Of a stretch of 42,019 bases of DNA, positions 1 through 10,765 are shown in pieces. Positions within the stretch are counted from its first letter, which is position 1. Every line of letters starts with the position of its first letter. Origin of the DNA: Silene noctiflora. Its lineage: Eukaryota > Streptophyta > Magnoliopsida > Caryophyllales > Caryophyllaceae. The stretch is taken from contig VHZZ01000151.1 in NCBI GenBank assembly GCA_009801015.1, forward strand, positions 177,343-219,361. The letters run 5' to 3'. The notes below the pieces were generated by a model. The model was not told the origin of the DNA, made no database searches, and saw only the letters and a list, made by a program, of their open reading frames with translations. The position numbers and the translations under genes were made by a program.

Positions 1-1260
1 ATTGTGTCAAGGATCAACCAATAGTTATTACCAATGGGATTGGGTTAAGTTCCTCTTTAATTGATAAACCTTCATCTTATACTTGCTTGCTTGTTATTTG
101 CCTTTACTCTTGTTTAATTTGCTACTACCAATTCAAACCAAAACCCCCCTTTTATTTACATAATTGTCTTATTACTTCTTGCAATTGTTCTATTTACGCA
201 TTTGGAAACCGATTTCAATTCCCCCTTCCCTTGGGTTCGACCCTTACTTTCCATTTTACTTTTTAGTAGTTANGACCCTTACTTTCCATTTTACTTTTTA
301 GTAGTTAGTAGGTAATTAGTAAGGTTATAAATTGTTAATTTGGCCGTTTTAAATAGCGACGTTTTTAGTGAGTCAAGATGCTTGTCATATTATTTTAGGG
401 AGACCTTGGTAGTTTGATAGAGATGTAACACATAAAGGTCAAAGCAACAAATATGTTCTAGGATCCAATGGAAAGAAAATCGTCTTGAGGCCTATGTCGT
501 CCGAAGCAGTTCGTCTTATGCATTCTGGTTGTGACAAAAGATCGAGTCTAACAATGTTTGCTATGGAAGACAAACTTGAACAAGAGTTAAACAAGGAGGA
601 GTTAAAACACAACACCTCTCCTTATATTTGAGTCGTCCACCAATATTTGACGATTATGATGGTAAGGAAACAATTGATGATGCTCTTGATTGTGAAGTTA
701 CAAAGTCTGTGAATTTTGACGAGGATGATTATCAAAAGGAAGAGCAAAAAGAAATTGTTGAAGAATTGACATTGGAGTTTAATTCGATTCATAGCAAACT
801 AATTCATGTCAGACTAGCGTTGATGAAGATCGACTATAAATCTCAATTAGAATCTTATATAGATGAGTTCTTACATTGTGATGTGAATTCTGGTGACAAT
901 TTCTTTACTTCGGTGTTAATGAGGAAATTTGCAAATGTTAACAAGTTTCTAATTCTTGTGCACAGAGGGTGAAGGGGAGGAAGACACGAGAAAAAGACAT
1001 TGGGAAGTCGAAAGCATGATCATGAAAGGCACAAGAGTAGTTTGGAAACAAACAAGATAGGTGAGTTTGAAGTTTGTATCGAAGATGACGAGCTAAAAGA
1101 TTATTCAAGTTTATTACTATTTCTTATCAACGAATTTGTATCCAGGTTCGTGAAGTTCATATTTGATCCCGGAGGATTGAAGCGTCATGAATTGAGGACA
1201 ATTCCTTTTGTAGTAGGGGGAGGGGATGATGCAAAAATGATGCAGCTCAGCAACGAAATG
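1..1260 (+). mobile_element. Ty3/gypsy retrotransposon fossil
   Basis: The first ~330 bases resemble the LTR/leader of plant gypsy elements (a stretch ending in TTGGGTTCGACCCTTAC is typical). From about 400 to 1250 short stretches read like gypsy polyprotein, including one like the segment ahead of reverse transcriptase near 410-510 and one like an acidic polyprotein tail near 1160-1250. The copy is old, composite and clearly broken, with several breaks. The open stretches at 628-972 and 1000-1326 are remains of this element and are not host genes. The family assignment rests on remembered protein style and has not been searched. Confidence 0.6.
239..307. repeat. 34-bp exact direct duplication around an N
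   Basis: The 34 bases at 239-272 are repeated exactly at 274-307, with the only ambiguous base of the window (273) between them. This looks like an assembly join or gap-fill overlap and not a biological duplication. Confidence 0.85.
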
Positions 1261-1329
1261 AACAAACCCCACAACTATTTAGTCATAAGCCAGACTCAGT
1301 TACGGGTTCAGCACTTGCTTGAGTAAATG

Positions 1330-2120
1330 AACGTAGAAATATGCTAAAAAAACTAAAGCCACTGACTATAGCATACAACAAACGTAGGTAGTAGTTTATG
1401 ATCTCCACTGACACAATAGTCACATTATTAGAAAGGATTTGATCGCTACCTAATAATCCCCTATATACTAAGAAAATAATAATATTCAAATATTCTCTCT
1501 TTAAAATGCACTCCCATACTTAAGAAAATGAATGAAGTTACATTTTTATTCATTAGACCTTTATCCTTTTATTAAAATATAATATTTTCATGAAACTATA
1601 ATTATTTTATCAAACTCTAAACTATAATATTTTAATTAAAGTAAAATAAATTTGGTATGAACCCACAAGCTACAAATTGCAAAAATTTTCTTTTGACATT
1701 ATTATAAAAAAATGATTTAATGCATACTTACTTCGTATAAAATAAAACTATAAATTGTTATTATAACTAGTTTCGCTATAAAAAAATTCATTAAAAAAAT
1801 TGAGAACATTTATACAATAAATCATTAGCTTCGAGTTAAAAAAAAAAAGAACATTTTCAATAAATAAAAAACACACATTTCCAGAGATTAATCATTTTTT
1901 TATTAGTTTTACAAATCGGTTATTTTTTTCTTCTCAAATCAAAGTATATATAGGTGAAATTAGAAAATTAACGAGGTGTCAATTCAATGTATAAATAATG
2001 CATAAATGTTGATTATTTTCTCTCTAAAGTTTTTGTGTGAACTTTTAATACCGCATTATTCTATAATTTGTTATTTATGATAATTATGTAAAACGAAGAC
2101 GTTGCCATGGATGAGAAATA
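1330..2120. other. AT-rich spacer, no gene seen
   Basis: There is no coding signal here. A sequence at 1457 starting TCCCCTATATACTAAG after an A matches the 5' end of the short Helitrons described below, but I could not place its 3' end. Confidence 0.5.
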
Positions 2121-2453
2121 TCCCCTATAAACTAAAAGAATAAGTCATCTCTCAAATTTTCCCACTCAAATTTTCGAGCAAAGGAATAGGCCTTCACTAA
2201 TTAACCATTTTATAAAAATTATCATGTAGAATTAGGCTCATACTTGGTTATATCAATATATCATTTTTAAGATCTTTCAATACTAAAACATGTTAGACAA
2301 ATTGGTATTTCGTATATGATATTAAATAGCAATTTTTACATATTAAATTCATGTCATAGTATAAAACCGTTTCCCGCAATACATATAATTTCTTTAATTA
2401 CTAAAATCTATATGCATCACAATCTAAAATACCGTAGATGAGTTTTGCACTAG
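2121..2453 (+). mobile_element. Short non-autonomous Helitron, copy 1
   Basis: The element begins A|TCCCCTATAAACTAAAAG and ends TTTTGCACTAG|T, which fits Helitron ends (5' TC, 3' CTRR, insertion between A and T). The stretch before the 3' end (ATCTAAAATACCGT) matches the same position in the copy at 7914-8260, although the hairpin is eroded here. It is 333 bp and non-coding. Confidence 0.65.
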
Positions 2454-3056
2454 TAATAAATAATCAATCAAAAGATACGTACATGTATGTAAGTGGTGAT
2501 GGAAAACCATGCATCTCGAAAATGAGAGTTTGCTTAGAACTACGATTAACTCATTAATGATCTACATTGGAAGCATCTCCCATGCACACACACTTTATTT
2601 TGCCTTTCAAGATGTGATGAAAAGATGTCTGTTTTCTGGGTTTTACCAAAATGTTTTCCATCAAATTAGTATGAAATAAATAATCTAATCTAGCTAGGGA
2701 ACAATTGTATAACTAATTATGATAAGAAATTAAAAAAAAAAAAAAAAAAAAAAAACAATACAACAAGCAGACAAGAAAAGGTTCGCACTCCCATAGATTT
2801 AATTTCAACAGGGTTCTTAAATCATTTAATGCACACTATTAACAAAGATACTTCAAAAAAATTTATAATAAGACCATCCTATGATATGATTCATATAAAT
2901 ATTTTTTAATATTTTTTAACATTATAATAAAGTATGCCGTAGGTGAAATATATAGGGTAGATTGGAGTGGCAATTTTTTAAAATTTTACCAAGGATTATT
3001 ATAGATATAAATAAATTTTTCTACATTTTGACGTTTTTATTAGAGAAATAAAATCG
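2454..3056. other. AT-rich spacer with a 24-base A run
   Basis: There is no gene here. A homopolymer of 24 A lies at 2732-2755. Nothing else is recognised. Confidence 0.5.
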
Positions 3057-3567
3057 CATATGGAGTCATATGAGATAATATCAAGATACGAAGTATAGTT
3101 CAATAAGTATTAGGAAATAATATATTGAGAGAAAATGTATACTCCATAAGATATTATAATAAGTTAGAGGGTTCTGGATCTATGAGTTTAGGGTTGAGGA
3201 TTGAGTGAGTACTGTAAATATGGGTCTTATGTATTTCGTATCAAACACAATGCGAAATTGCATATAATACAAACTACGTTTTATAAAAATCTCCCTTTTC
3301 ATCTACTGGATCAATGTCGTCTTGGTCCAATAACACATTGTTTTCCACTTGAACCTCCCCTTCATCTACGTGGAAAACGATGTGTTATTGAGCATGACGA
3401 CATTATGGTGGATTCCGAGATATAGTTAAACCTAAACTCATTGATCTAAAACTCTCAAACTTATTCCCTAAGACAATAATAATATCTTATATATTTTCTC
3501 TCAATATATTATTTCCTAATACTTATATTAAACTAAATCTTAATATCATCTCATAGGACTCCAGATG
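3057..3567. mobile_element. Foldback / long-TIR MITE
   Basis: The left arm starts CATATGGAGTCATATGAGAT and the right arm is its inverted copy, ending ATCTCATAGGACTCCAGATG. The pairing continues inward for over 100 bases, around the shared string AAGTATTAGGAAATAATAT. A second pair of inner arms (about 3309-3347 and 3371-3411) pairs around AATAACACAT. The left arm carries about 100 extra unpaired bases. The element is palindromic and non-coding. A 74-codon open stretch at 3201-3425 lies within the fold and is spurious. No target duplication could be fixed. Confidence 0.75.
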
Positions 3568-4520
3568 AGATCTTATTCCCTAATAATTCTTGCTTTATAA
3601 AAATTCACCATTTTGATCTTTTTTTTTTTTTTTTGAAAAAGTATATTTCCGAAACAAATCTTTCTATGAAAAAGATGACGAATTTTCTTAATATACATAT
3701 ATGCTTCTTCCTCTTTAAATTATTTGTTTACCTTTGATAAAATAATTCTGACAAAAAATAAATAAAATCGAATGTGTGTGGTGCTGATGTGTTGGTCATT
3801 TTTATCACAAAGTCATTTAAGTGTATTCGGGTTTTCAGACCAAAATCGGTATGAGCTTGTGATTGATATAATGTGAGTTAGGGGGTGCGGAGTGCACACT
3901 CTTATCATCGAAATTATCGAATTCATGGTTAAATGAATATAATCATGATAAATGATATTTATCTTGATTGGTGGTTATATGGTTGGATTTGGTATGAAAA
4001 CTAATATGATAATCCACAATTTTAACACTTTATATATACTTAGAATATAAGTATATATATAGGTATGTGATAATAATTCCTACATATGAAAAATCAGATT
4101 TTGGTATACAAAAGAAAAATATAAAACTCCATGAAGTATTCTCTTTATCTTTGCCTAGATGAAGAGGGCCTCAACCGTCTTATCCTACAAGGGATTTCGT
4201 GTAACCCAAGGCATGAAATAGGGTCGAAATACTCTTAAGAAAAGCGTGCTCTTCGTGATTCGGTTGATATCCAAGTTTACGATCATTATGACTTACCCTA
4301 TACCAATTTTACCAACATGATGTGACTACTTCTAACACAAGTCTAGTAGAGTTTTAAAGAGCAGCAGGGAGACAAAAGGCTAGTTTTATCATTAGCATTT
4401 AAGGGTCTGCTGGTCACATACAAATATAAGGAAAATACAATCTTTGAATTTCTTACAAGAATTATAATAATGTACAAGTATGTTATCGAGTTTTATATAA
4501 TATACTCCGTATTATTATCG
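3568..4520. other. Spacer with MITE scraps, no gene
   Basis: A short piece near 3715-3770 (ATTTGTTTACC ... AAATAAAATCG) resembles the inside of the Stowaway-type MITEs of this window. Nothing else is recognised and no coding sequence is supported. Confidence 0.45.
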
Positions 4521-4585
4521 TGTGAGACGGTTTTATTTTTATAAAACTTACACCTTTATGATTTTTTTTGTATGACCGTCTCAGT
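4521..4585. mobile_element. Short GAGACGGT inverted-repeat element
   Basis: The ends TGTGAGACGGTTTTAT and GTATGACCGTCTCA form a short inverted repeat. Related ends occur at 16050-16162 and 40775-40903. This is a small relic of a dispersed MITE family. Confidence 0.5.
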
Positions 4586-5240
4586 ATCTTACTATATAAA
4601 ACCGTTTTATTCAAGAATTTGCGATCAAGTATATAGCATAAAATAAAGGGGTAGACATGCAGACATGCATGAAGGTTCGTACTACTAAGAGAGACAAAAT
4701 GCGAGGAAATAAGTGCTGTTTTTTTGGCAGGAAGACAAGATTCAATGAAGTGATTTGGAATCATGTGAACTGCCATTAATGCATGTTATAAGTATTTGGG
4801 AGAGATAAGGATTAGGGTTTTCTCCAACATTTAATTAATCAAATTAAATTCAAATTTTGTTCTTCTTCTTTTCCCTCGAAATAGGGTTTTGCTTCTCTTT
4901 AGTTTACTCTCATGTCAGGCTTCATTAATGCTATTGTTGGACAATAATCGAGGAATTCCGTGAAAAAATTCCCTAAAGGAGGTATCTAATAAGATTCTAA
5001 AGTGATTTATTGTAAAACGGATTTTCTTAATAACTACTTCGTATTTTACTGAGTAATTATTAAGATGGTTATTTATAGATTTATTCTACAACAATATCGT
5101 GTAAAACGTCTTTATATAAGACTAACGGTTTTTCTTTGGTTAATTGATGGATATCCGGATATTGGATTAAAATGCAAATGTAGCAAAATTTCGCATTCAT
5201 AGTTCATAGTTTTCATATTGTTAAGGATGAAATTTAATTA
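4586..5240. other. AT-rich spacer, no gene
   Basis: No coding signal is present. Scraps like GTAAAACGG ... GTGTAAAACGTC near 5010-5115 may be another worn copy of the GAGACGGT family. Confidence 0.4.
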
Positions 5241-5451
5241 TCCCCTTATACTAAAAGAATAAGAAATCTTCAAAATTTTCCCGCGTAAATGAATTTGGTT
5301 ATAATTGGAATATCATTATATCGTATATGTGATTGAACTTTTATTATATCATATCTGTAATTGGACTTTCATTATATTATAATTTATATCCACAACTGGA
5401 TTATACTGAACTTCTCTTTTCCACCAATATACAAAACATTAATAATACTCC

Positions 5452-5505
<54 letters not shown>

Positions 5506-5608
5506 TTTACAATTAAATTTCAAATTGCATTAAATATTAATTGTATAATTGTTATTTTCTTTAATATTTTTATTAAAAAACCACGCATTCGCGCGAGATC
5601 TATACTAA
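5241..5608 (+). mobile_element. Short non-autonomous Helitron, copy 2
   Basis: It begins A|TCCCCTTATACTAAAAG and ends with a small hairpin (CGCATTCGCGCG) followed by AGATCTATACTAA|T, which is a CTRR end. It is 368 bp, non-coding, and carries a (TAA)n microsatellite at 5453-5504. Confidence 0.7.
5453..5504. repeat. (TAA)n microsatellite
   Basis: This is a near-perfect run of about 17 TAA units inside the Helitron at 5241-5608. It is probably length-variable. Confidence 0.95.
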
Positions 5609-5959
5609 TTTAATAATAAGTCAAGCATTAACTTTCCTAATTATTATTGAATAATCAATGGGTATTAATACAAACTATATACAAATATACTTGCCTAATT
5701 ACACGATATTGTTGTTAACAATATATATGACAAACTAGGAAGTAAATAACATTTGATATGTACAATTATGGTAACAGAAATTCAGCTGGTAAAGCTATGA
5801 AAAGTAATATTTATTCATTACTAAAATTCATATCCGGTTTACATCAAATATAATAATATAATAAGTTATATTAAATCAAGACTTTTGAGTTGTGGTGTAC
5901 CATGAACACTTAAATCAACTGACAAGGGATTGTTCTAACTTAGCCAACTGTTTCGTGAT

Positions 5960-6437
5960 CATTGTTGTCAGAATCGCGATTCGATCCAACGATTCTACGA
6001 TTTTACGATCCGAAAATGCTTGACCGATCTTGGATTCTACGATTCTATCGGGGTTGTAGAATCTTACGATCCTATTAATTTGAAAATTTCTAGAGATGAG
6101 ATCATAACACGATCCTACGCTACGATTTTTCGATCTTACGATCCGATTCCATAATAAAAATATTAATATATATTATTATATAATGACACCGTAAAACCAA
6201 AATTTCGTGTAAGTTATAGAAACATGTTCATACAATAATGCTAAAACCATTAGTTACCAATATTTTATGAATAAATATTAATAAATAAGTGTTTTGATCT
6301 TCAATTATATGTTTTTACCAAATAAAAAATTATAGTTAGTGAGTTTGTAGAATCTTGCGATTCTACGATCCGATTCTAGCGATTCGATCCTACCTTACCC
6401 ATCGATCCAAAGTAGAATCCCGATCCTAACAACATTG
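5960..6437. mobile_element. Non-autonomous hAT-like TIR element
   Basis: The ends CATTGTTGTCAGAATCGCGA and (inverted) CAATGTTGTTAGGATCGGGA form terminal inverted repeats. The flanks TTCGTGAT and CTCGTGAT match at 7 of 8 bases, the 8-bp duplication expected of hAT elements. The inside is built from recurring GATTCTACGATCC-like strings. There is no transposase. Confidence 0.7.
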
Positions 6438-7209
6438 CTCGTGATCGAGCCTTGTAAATATAACAGTGTTAAAACTCGTGAGCGAGAGCTTTACCCCTAG
6501 TACCCGACTCGAATCCGCATTTACAACTAAAAAAAGAGTTGGAGAGTTGAGGGTTTTGATTAGATAATGAATGAATTGGTATGATATACACGTGTAGAAT
6601 GATTAGTATGTTTGTTAAGAGATATTGTCAGTTGAATCTTCTCTTCTCTTGGATTTACTTTAAATTCTTTAAATTCTAACAAATACTAATCCGTATATGT
6701 TATGTCCACATCGTGATGAGAAACAAAACAATAGTCCTTTCGAATTTTATTTCAGATTTGTCAGTTAATTTATTTATTGTTCCTTTTGAAACGGTCATTT
6801 GATTAACATTAAATTGTATTCTAGTACTATCAAACTAAGTGATTATTTTGCTCATTAATATAACTCATCTCTTACTAGTATTACATTAATAAATTGTTCT
6901 TCTTAATTACATTTATTAGAATGAGGGAATCTCTTAGAGATCATGTTAAGGAGTGGTTTGACCACTTGGAAATGAAGCCTTGAAAATTATATAATATTTC
7001 GGTTTAGAGACGGAGTTAAGCACAGGCTGACCAGATCATAGTGGAAGCCAACTTTTTGGAAGAAAAAAAAAGTCAAGTAAGATTGATGTACAATTCTAGG
7101 TAGAATTTAAACATAGCTTCATCCCTGCCTCGATCTTATATACTTTACCTTTATTCCGTATTTGATTAATTTTTTGAGAAAGTTTCCTAGTTATTTTCTT
7201 CATTACATG
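6438..7209. other. Spacer, nothing recognised
   Basis: I see no gene, repeat end or RNA signal that I can defend in this stretch. Confidence 0.4.
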
Positions 7210-7635
7210 TAGACCTGGCAAATCGGGTCAACGGGTCGGGTTCGGGTCGGGCCAGTTCGGGTCTTTTATTGATTTCGGGTTAATTCGGGTCGCCTCGGGT
7301 CATTTCGAGTTTCGGGTCTATTTAGAGTTTGTTCGTCAGGTCAGTTTCGGGTAACCGGGTCGGGTCATTTTCGGGTCAATGAATAAGAGAGAAAAAGTTA
7401 TTTCAAGTCTTTTCGGTTCAATTAGAGTTGTGTTTTGTCGGGTCATTTTCGGGTTGGGTGGTTTCAGAACCGGGTCATTTTCAGATCGGGTCAGTTACAG
7501 GTCAAGAGCTCGGGTCATGGTCGGGTCGGGTCGGGTTTTCGGGTTACATTCGGGTGATGTAGATCGGTCACTTCGAGTCTCGGGTCAGCTTTTTCGGGTC
7601 GGATCAATCGGGTCGGGTTACTTTTGCCGGGACTA
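7210..7635. mobile_element. hAT-like element made of CGGGTC repeats
   Basis: The ends TAGACCTGGCAAAT and (inverted) TAGTCCCGGCAAAA are TIRs, flanked by ATTACATG and TTTACATG (7 of 8), an 8-bp target duplication. The body is a degenerate array of CGGGTC / CGGGTT units, GC-rich against AT-rich flanks. A 116-codon open frame across it is a by-product of the repeat. A worn relative lies at 11381-11618. Confidence 0.75.
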
Positions 7636-7913
7636 TTTACATGCATGTGGCAATGCAATGCCAACATTAGTTTGTTCATTCTTTTTTTCGATAATCAAAT
7701 GTTTTACACATTTTTTTTTTAAAGTTTGATATTTATGTATATTATGAGAAGAGTGTTTATCGTGTAAAAGCATTTTTAGTATATTACCATAAGATAAAGA
7801 CACACATACCTTTACACTGATCCTTTATTTTTGTTTCTAGCTGGCGAGTTATGTGATGTCTCAAACAGTCAAAATAGTCTCGCAAAATATTTTCTCATGC
7901 CTTTGATAGGCAA

Positions 7914-8260
7914 CTAGTATAGTTCCCGTGCAATTGCACGGTATTTTAGATACAAATATCAGAGAATTTGGCAATTAATTAAACTAATGCAGTTTATCTC
8001 CATTTTAAAAAAGTAGAAATTTGCATATATAATCCTAAAGTATTTTATTAGTCTTATTTATGCAAAAGTTAAACAATGATAGATGTTAAACCATGATTTA
8101 TATTACAAAATTAATTAGGAGATAAATATTGTTCAATAGTAAATATAAATAGTGAAGACTAATTAATTAGGAAATAAATATAGTCAAGTAAAATATCACT
8201 TAGGCGGGAAATTTGAGCGGAAGAATTTAGAAATGTGTTAATCTTTTAGTATATAGGGGA
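7914..8260 (-). mobile_element. Short non-autonomous Helitron, copy 3
   Basis: Read on the - strand it begins A|TCCCCTATATACTAAAAG and ends with the hairpin CCGTGCAATTGCACGG, then GAACTATACTAG|T. TC start, hairpin, CTAG end and A/T insertion site are all present. It is 347 bp and non-coding. It is the best preserved of the three short copies and defines the family. Confidence 0.85.
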
Positions 8261-8293
8261 TTCCGGTTCTACTGTAAAAAAAAAAAAAAGTTA

Positions 8294-8503
8294 ATCCCTC
8301 CGTCCCGGTCATTTGTTGTCCTTTTCCATTTTAGAATGTCTCAGTCATTTGTTTTCCTTTCTATTTTAGGATTGCATTTAATGAGTAATTTGGTATTTCA
8401 TCTTCAATTTAGTCCACTTATTATGTTATAATTGACTCCCTCCTCTTTCATTGGTCTTTGTGCCAAAGCCAAATGACAACAAATAACCGGGGGACGGAGT
8501 GAG
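8294..8503. mobile_element. Stowaway-type MITE
   Basis: The ends ATCCCTCCGTCCCGGTCATT and (inverted) CTCACTCCGTCCCCCGGTTA are flanked by TA. It is about 210 bp and has no coding capacity. It belongs to the same family as the MITEs at 10556, 32936 and 27214. Confidence 0.8.
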
Positions 8504-8920
8504 TAGTATAGAAACGTTACTCTGTATTTTATAAGTTGTTTAGTAAATTGACATGCGATCATTATAGACTTATAGTACTTAAATATTAATCTAATTAAAA
8601 CGGTTTTACACAAGTATCTATGTAATCGTAAAACATTGGTCATAATTAACAGCATCTATGATTACTAAAATTAAATGGAATAGTATTAAGGTGATTGAGT
8701 GAGTAAGAATCGGTTTGCGTGAGAACGAACAATATGTGTAATGTGTGCTTGAACGTGCATTGTTTTTTTGCGAGCTTAAATTGCATGCATGCATGCATCG
8801 ATTAACTTTACAATTTGTTACCGCTAGTTGGTAACAAACATTTTTCACAAACATTTTTCAATTCTAGCCAAATAATGTTTGATATTTAATTTCAAATTTG
8901 ATATTTTTAGGTGTTTTATG
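8504..8920. other. Spacer, no gene
   Basis: It contains a short TGCATGCATGCATGCAT run near 8782. No gene or element end is seen. Confidence 0.45.
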
Positions 8921-9556
8921 CAGGGCGGATTTAGCCCATATTTATTAGGGCTATAGCCCTAGATGAACCGTCATATAAAATTGAGTGGACAAAGATGATA
9001 TGAATATAGTATAGCACAAATGGTTTGTATGGTGTTTGTGGTTTGTTGTTAGGAAAAGCGTCCATTATTTTCTCGTCATTTTATTCATTATTACAACATT
9101 ATTTTTTTCCCAATATACGAGGAAATTTATCCCTAATTTTTAATGTCAGTCATATACACAATCCAATATTATTTATATTTTTTTTTTAAAAAATCCAATC
9201 TTATTGGATAATCTATTATAAATATTTTACTTATTTATATCAAGTAATTATTGATTGTGTGGTATTATTAAGCCCTGTACTCCGTAAGTCCGTAACATAC
9301 GTATTTGTTGATAAAATATTGTATACTAGTATCAGTTTTCTAAATAAAAATGGTTTTCTAAAGCGCCTTTCGTTATGCTAATCTTTCCTATCAGTTTGCC
9401 ATATCATGCGATATTTTTTTCGTGCATCATAGTACAAATTAGTTAAACTAGTAAAATATTTATCTCGATAGAAAGGTATGTCGCAAGTAATTTTTTCTAA
9501 ACTTAGTAGTCTATTAATTTAGCCCTAAATAAATTTCATTCCTGATTCCGCTCCTA
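8921..9556. mobile_element. hAT-like non-autonomous element
   Basis: The ends CAGGGCGGATTTAG and (inverted) TAGGAGCGGAATCAGG are TIRs of the CAGNGGCGGA type seen in many plant hAT relics. The flanks GTTTTATG and ATTTTATG match at 7 of 8 bases. It is 636 bp, with TAGCCCTA motifs near both ends and no transposase. Confidence 0.7.
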
Positions 9557-9586
9557 ATTTTATGTGCAGATAAATAAATTAATCTA

Positions 9587-9683
9587 CTCTTTCTGATCTT
9601 GTTATTTGTTTACCTTTCACTAATATACTTTTCACAAAAAATATTAAAGATAAATAAATGATTGAGACATAAATAATACGGAG
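9587..9683. mobile_element. Short Stowaway-type MITE
   Basis: The ends CTCTTTCTGATCTTGTTATT and (inverted) CTCCGTATTATTTATG are flanked by TA. The element is about 97 bp. Confidence 0.65.
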
Positions 9684-9929
9684 TATATCTCTTTTCGTCA
9701 TTACCACTCTTAACAGAAACCTGATTTGGCATAGTGGGAAGTTTGTGCATGATCGATCGATGAGTCACGTGAATGTCTGTCTAAGAAACATTCAGGTTGA
9801 GGCACCTCCTAATTAATGAGCTAACCTGTTTAAGCCTAATTACATCGTCCTCTTAATTACAAATGAAGCTAGGGTATGTAGTCTCTAATTGATGAGTCAT
9901 GAGTCAAAAACCAAAACGTGGACCCCCCT

Positions 9930-9962
9930 CAATAGTCAATAGTCAATAGTCAATAGTCAATA
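9930..9962. repeat. CAATAGT tandem repeat
   Basis: Four full copies of the 7-bp unit CAATAGT plus a partial fifth lie just before the small open frame at 9977. Confidence 0.95.
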
Positions 9963-9976
9963 CACAAGCCAACCAA

Positions 9977-10054
9977 ATGGCAGTCAATGGGAAAACCCTG
10001 GTCTTCATCGCCCTCGCCATTTTCCTTTCACAATACTCTATGTCTTACTCGTAG
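9977..10054 (+). CDS. Possible 25-codon signal-peptide remnant
   Basis: An ATG in good plant context (ACCAAATGGC) opens a 25-residue frame. It has a basic residue at position 6 and then the hydrophobic run TLVFIALAIFLS, ending SMSYS-stop. That is the shape of a secretory signal peptide with nothing after it. A 19-base string (CTCGCCATTTTCCTTTCAC) inside it recurs 50 bases later at 10063-10081, so the sequence after the leader may have been displaced by a local duplication. It may be the first exon of a lost or split small secreted protein, a real micro-ORF, or chance. No homologue is recognised. Confidence 0.25.
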   Translation: MAVNGKTLVFIALAIFLSQYSMSYS

Positions 10055-10084
10055 TTGCTTAGCTCGCCATTTTCCTTTCACTTG

Positions 10085-10505
10085 AAAATGCAAGTGGTAG
10101 AGTAGATGGTGTGACATGTAATGTAGAAATGGCCATCAGTACTGGCTGACCCGGGCCGGCCCGGCTCCAACCCGCCGTGTTTAGGCATCCAGTACACAGC
10201 ACGGCCCGCCCAGCCCGCCTCCCATCCCTGTCCTGGGCCAAGTCATGAATCCCAGGCACAACCCGTCTATTTAGTAAAAAAAGAAAAATTACATAGGCCC
10301 ACTAACCTGGCTCGTGCGCCCATGGGCCTAACTCGGGTCAAACATTCTTCCAGCCCGGTCTGACCCGGCCAAGTCTGCCCTCCCTCTGGCCGGTTCAGGG
10401 CCTGACCAGAGCAGCTAGCCCGGCCCGGCCCGAGGACACCTCTAATGTAATGGCATAAGTGCTTCATTAAAGGGAGTTCGAAGCTCGATTCATGAGCTAA
10501 CAACT
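10085..10505 (+). mobile_element. Probable tRNA-derived SINE, split by insertion
   Basis: Left of the element at 10124 lies AAGTGGTAGAGTAGATGG, like a tRNA A box. Right of it lies GGGAGTTCGAAGCTCGATTC, like a B box. Without the insertion and one copy of its 8-bp duplication the two boxes would stand about 55 bases apart, roughly SINE spacing. The family and the 3' end are unknown. Confidence 0.35.
10124..10444. mobile_element. hAT-like element, GC-rich, perfect 8-bp TSD
   Basis: The ends TAGAAATGGCC and (inverted) TAGAGGTGTCC are TIRs. The perfect 8-bp direct repeat ATGTAATG flanks them at 10116-10123 and 10445-10452. The inside is packed with GGCCCGGCCCG-like strings. Two open frames across it on the - strand are compositional artefacts. 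Confidence 0.8.
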
Positions 10506-10555
10506 GTAGATGGAAACTTAATTATGGTCTAATCTTATCACTAAAATTTCTCATA

Positions 10556-10765
10556 CTTCCTCCATTCCGATCATTTGTTTACAAATTATATTTTGGGTGT
10601 CTCAGTCAGTTGTTTACTTTTTTTTTTTGTTTTGAGAATGCTTTTGATGAAAATCTGCTCCGTTATTTGGTCTACTTGTCATCAAATAATTGGTCATTTT
10701 CCCCTTCCACAATTTTTTGTGTCAAAATCAATGGTAAACAAATGAATAGGACGACGGACGAAGAG
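10556..10765. mobile_element. Stowaway-type MITE
   Basis: The ends CTTCCTCCATTCCGATCATT and (inverted) CTCTTCGTCCGTCGTCCTAT are flanked by TA. It has the same size (210 bp) and internal GTTTAC / GTAAAC strings as the copy at 8294. Confidence 0.75.

Noticed and set aside
3201-3425. 74-codon open frame as a gene
   Set aside because: It lies inside the foldback element and its two halves are inverted copies of each other.
4483-4776. 97-codon - strand frame
   Set aside because: AT-rich stretch overlapping a MITE, with no recognisable protein and no splice context.
7379-7729. 116-codon open frame as a gene
   Set aside because: It is produced by the CGGGTC repeat and enriched in R, G, S and V. 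No domain is visible.
10059-10503. Two - strand open frames
   Set aside because: They are the compositional product of the GC-rich hAT-like element at 10124-10444.
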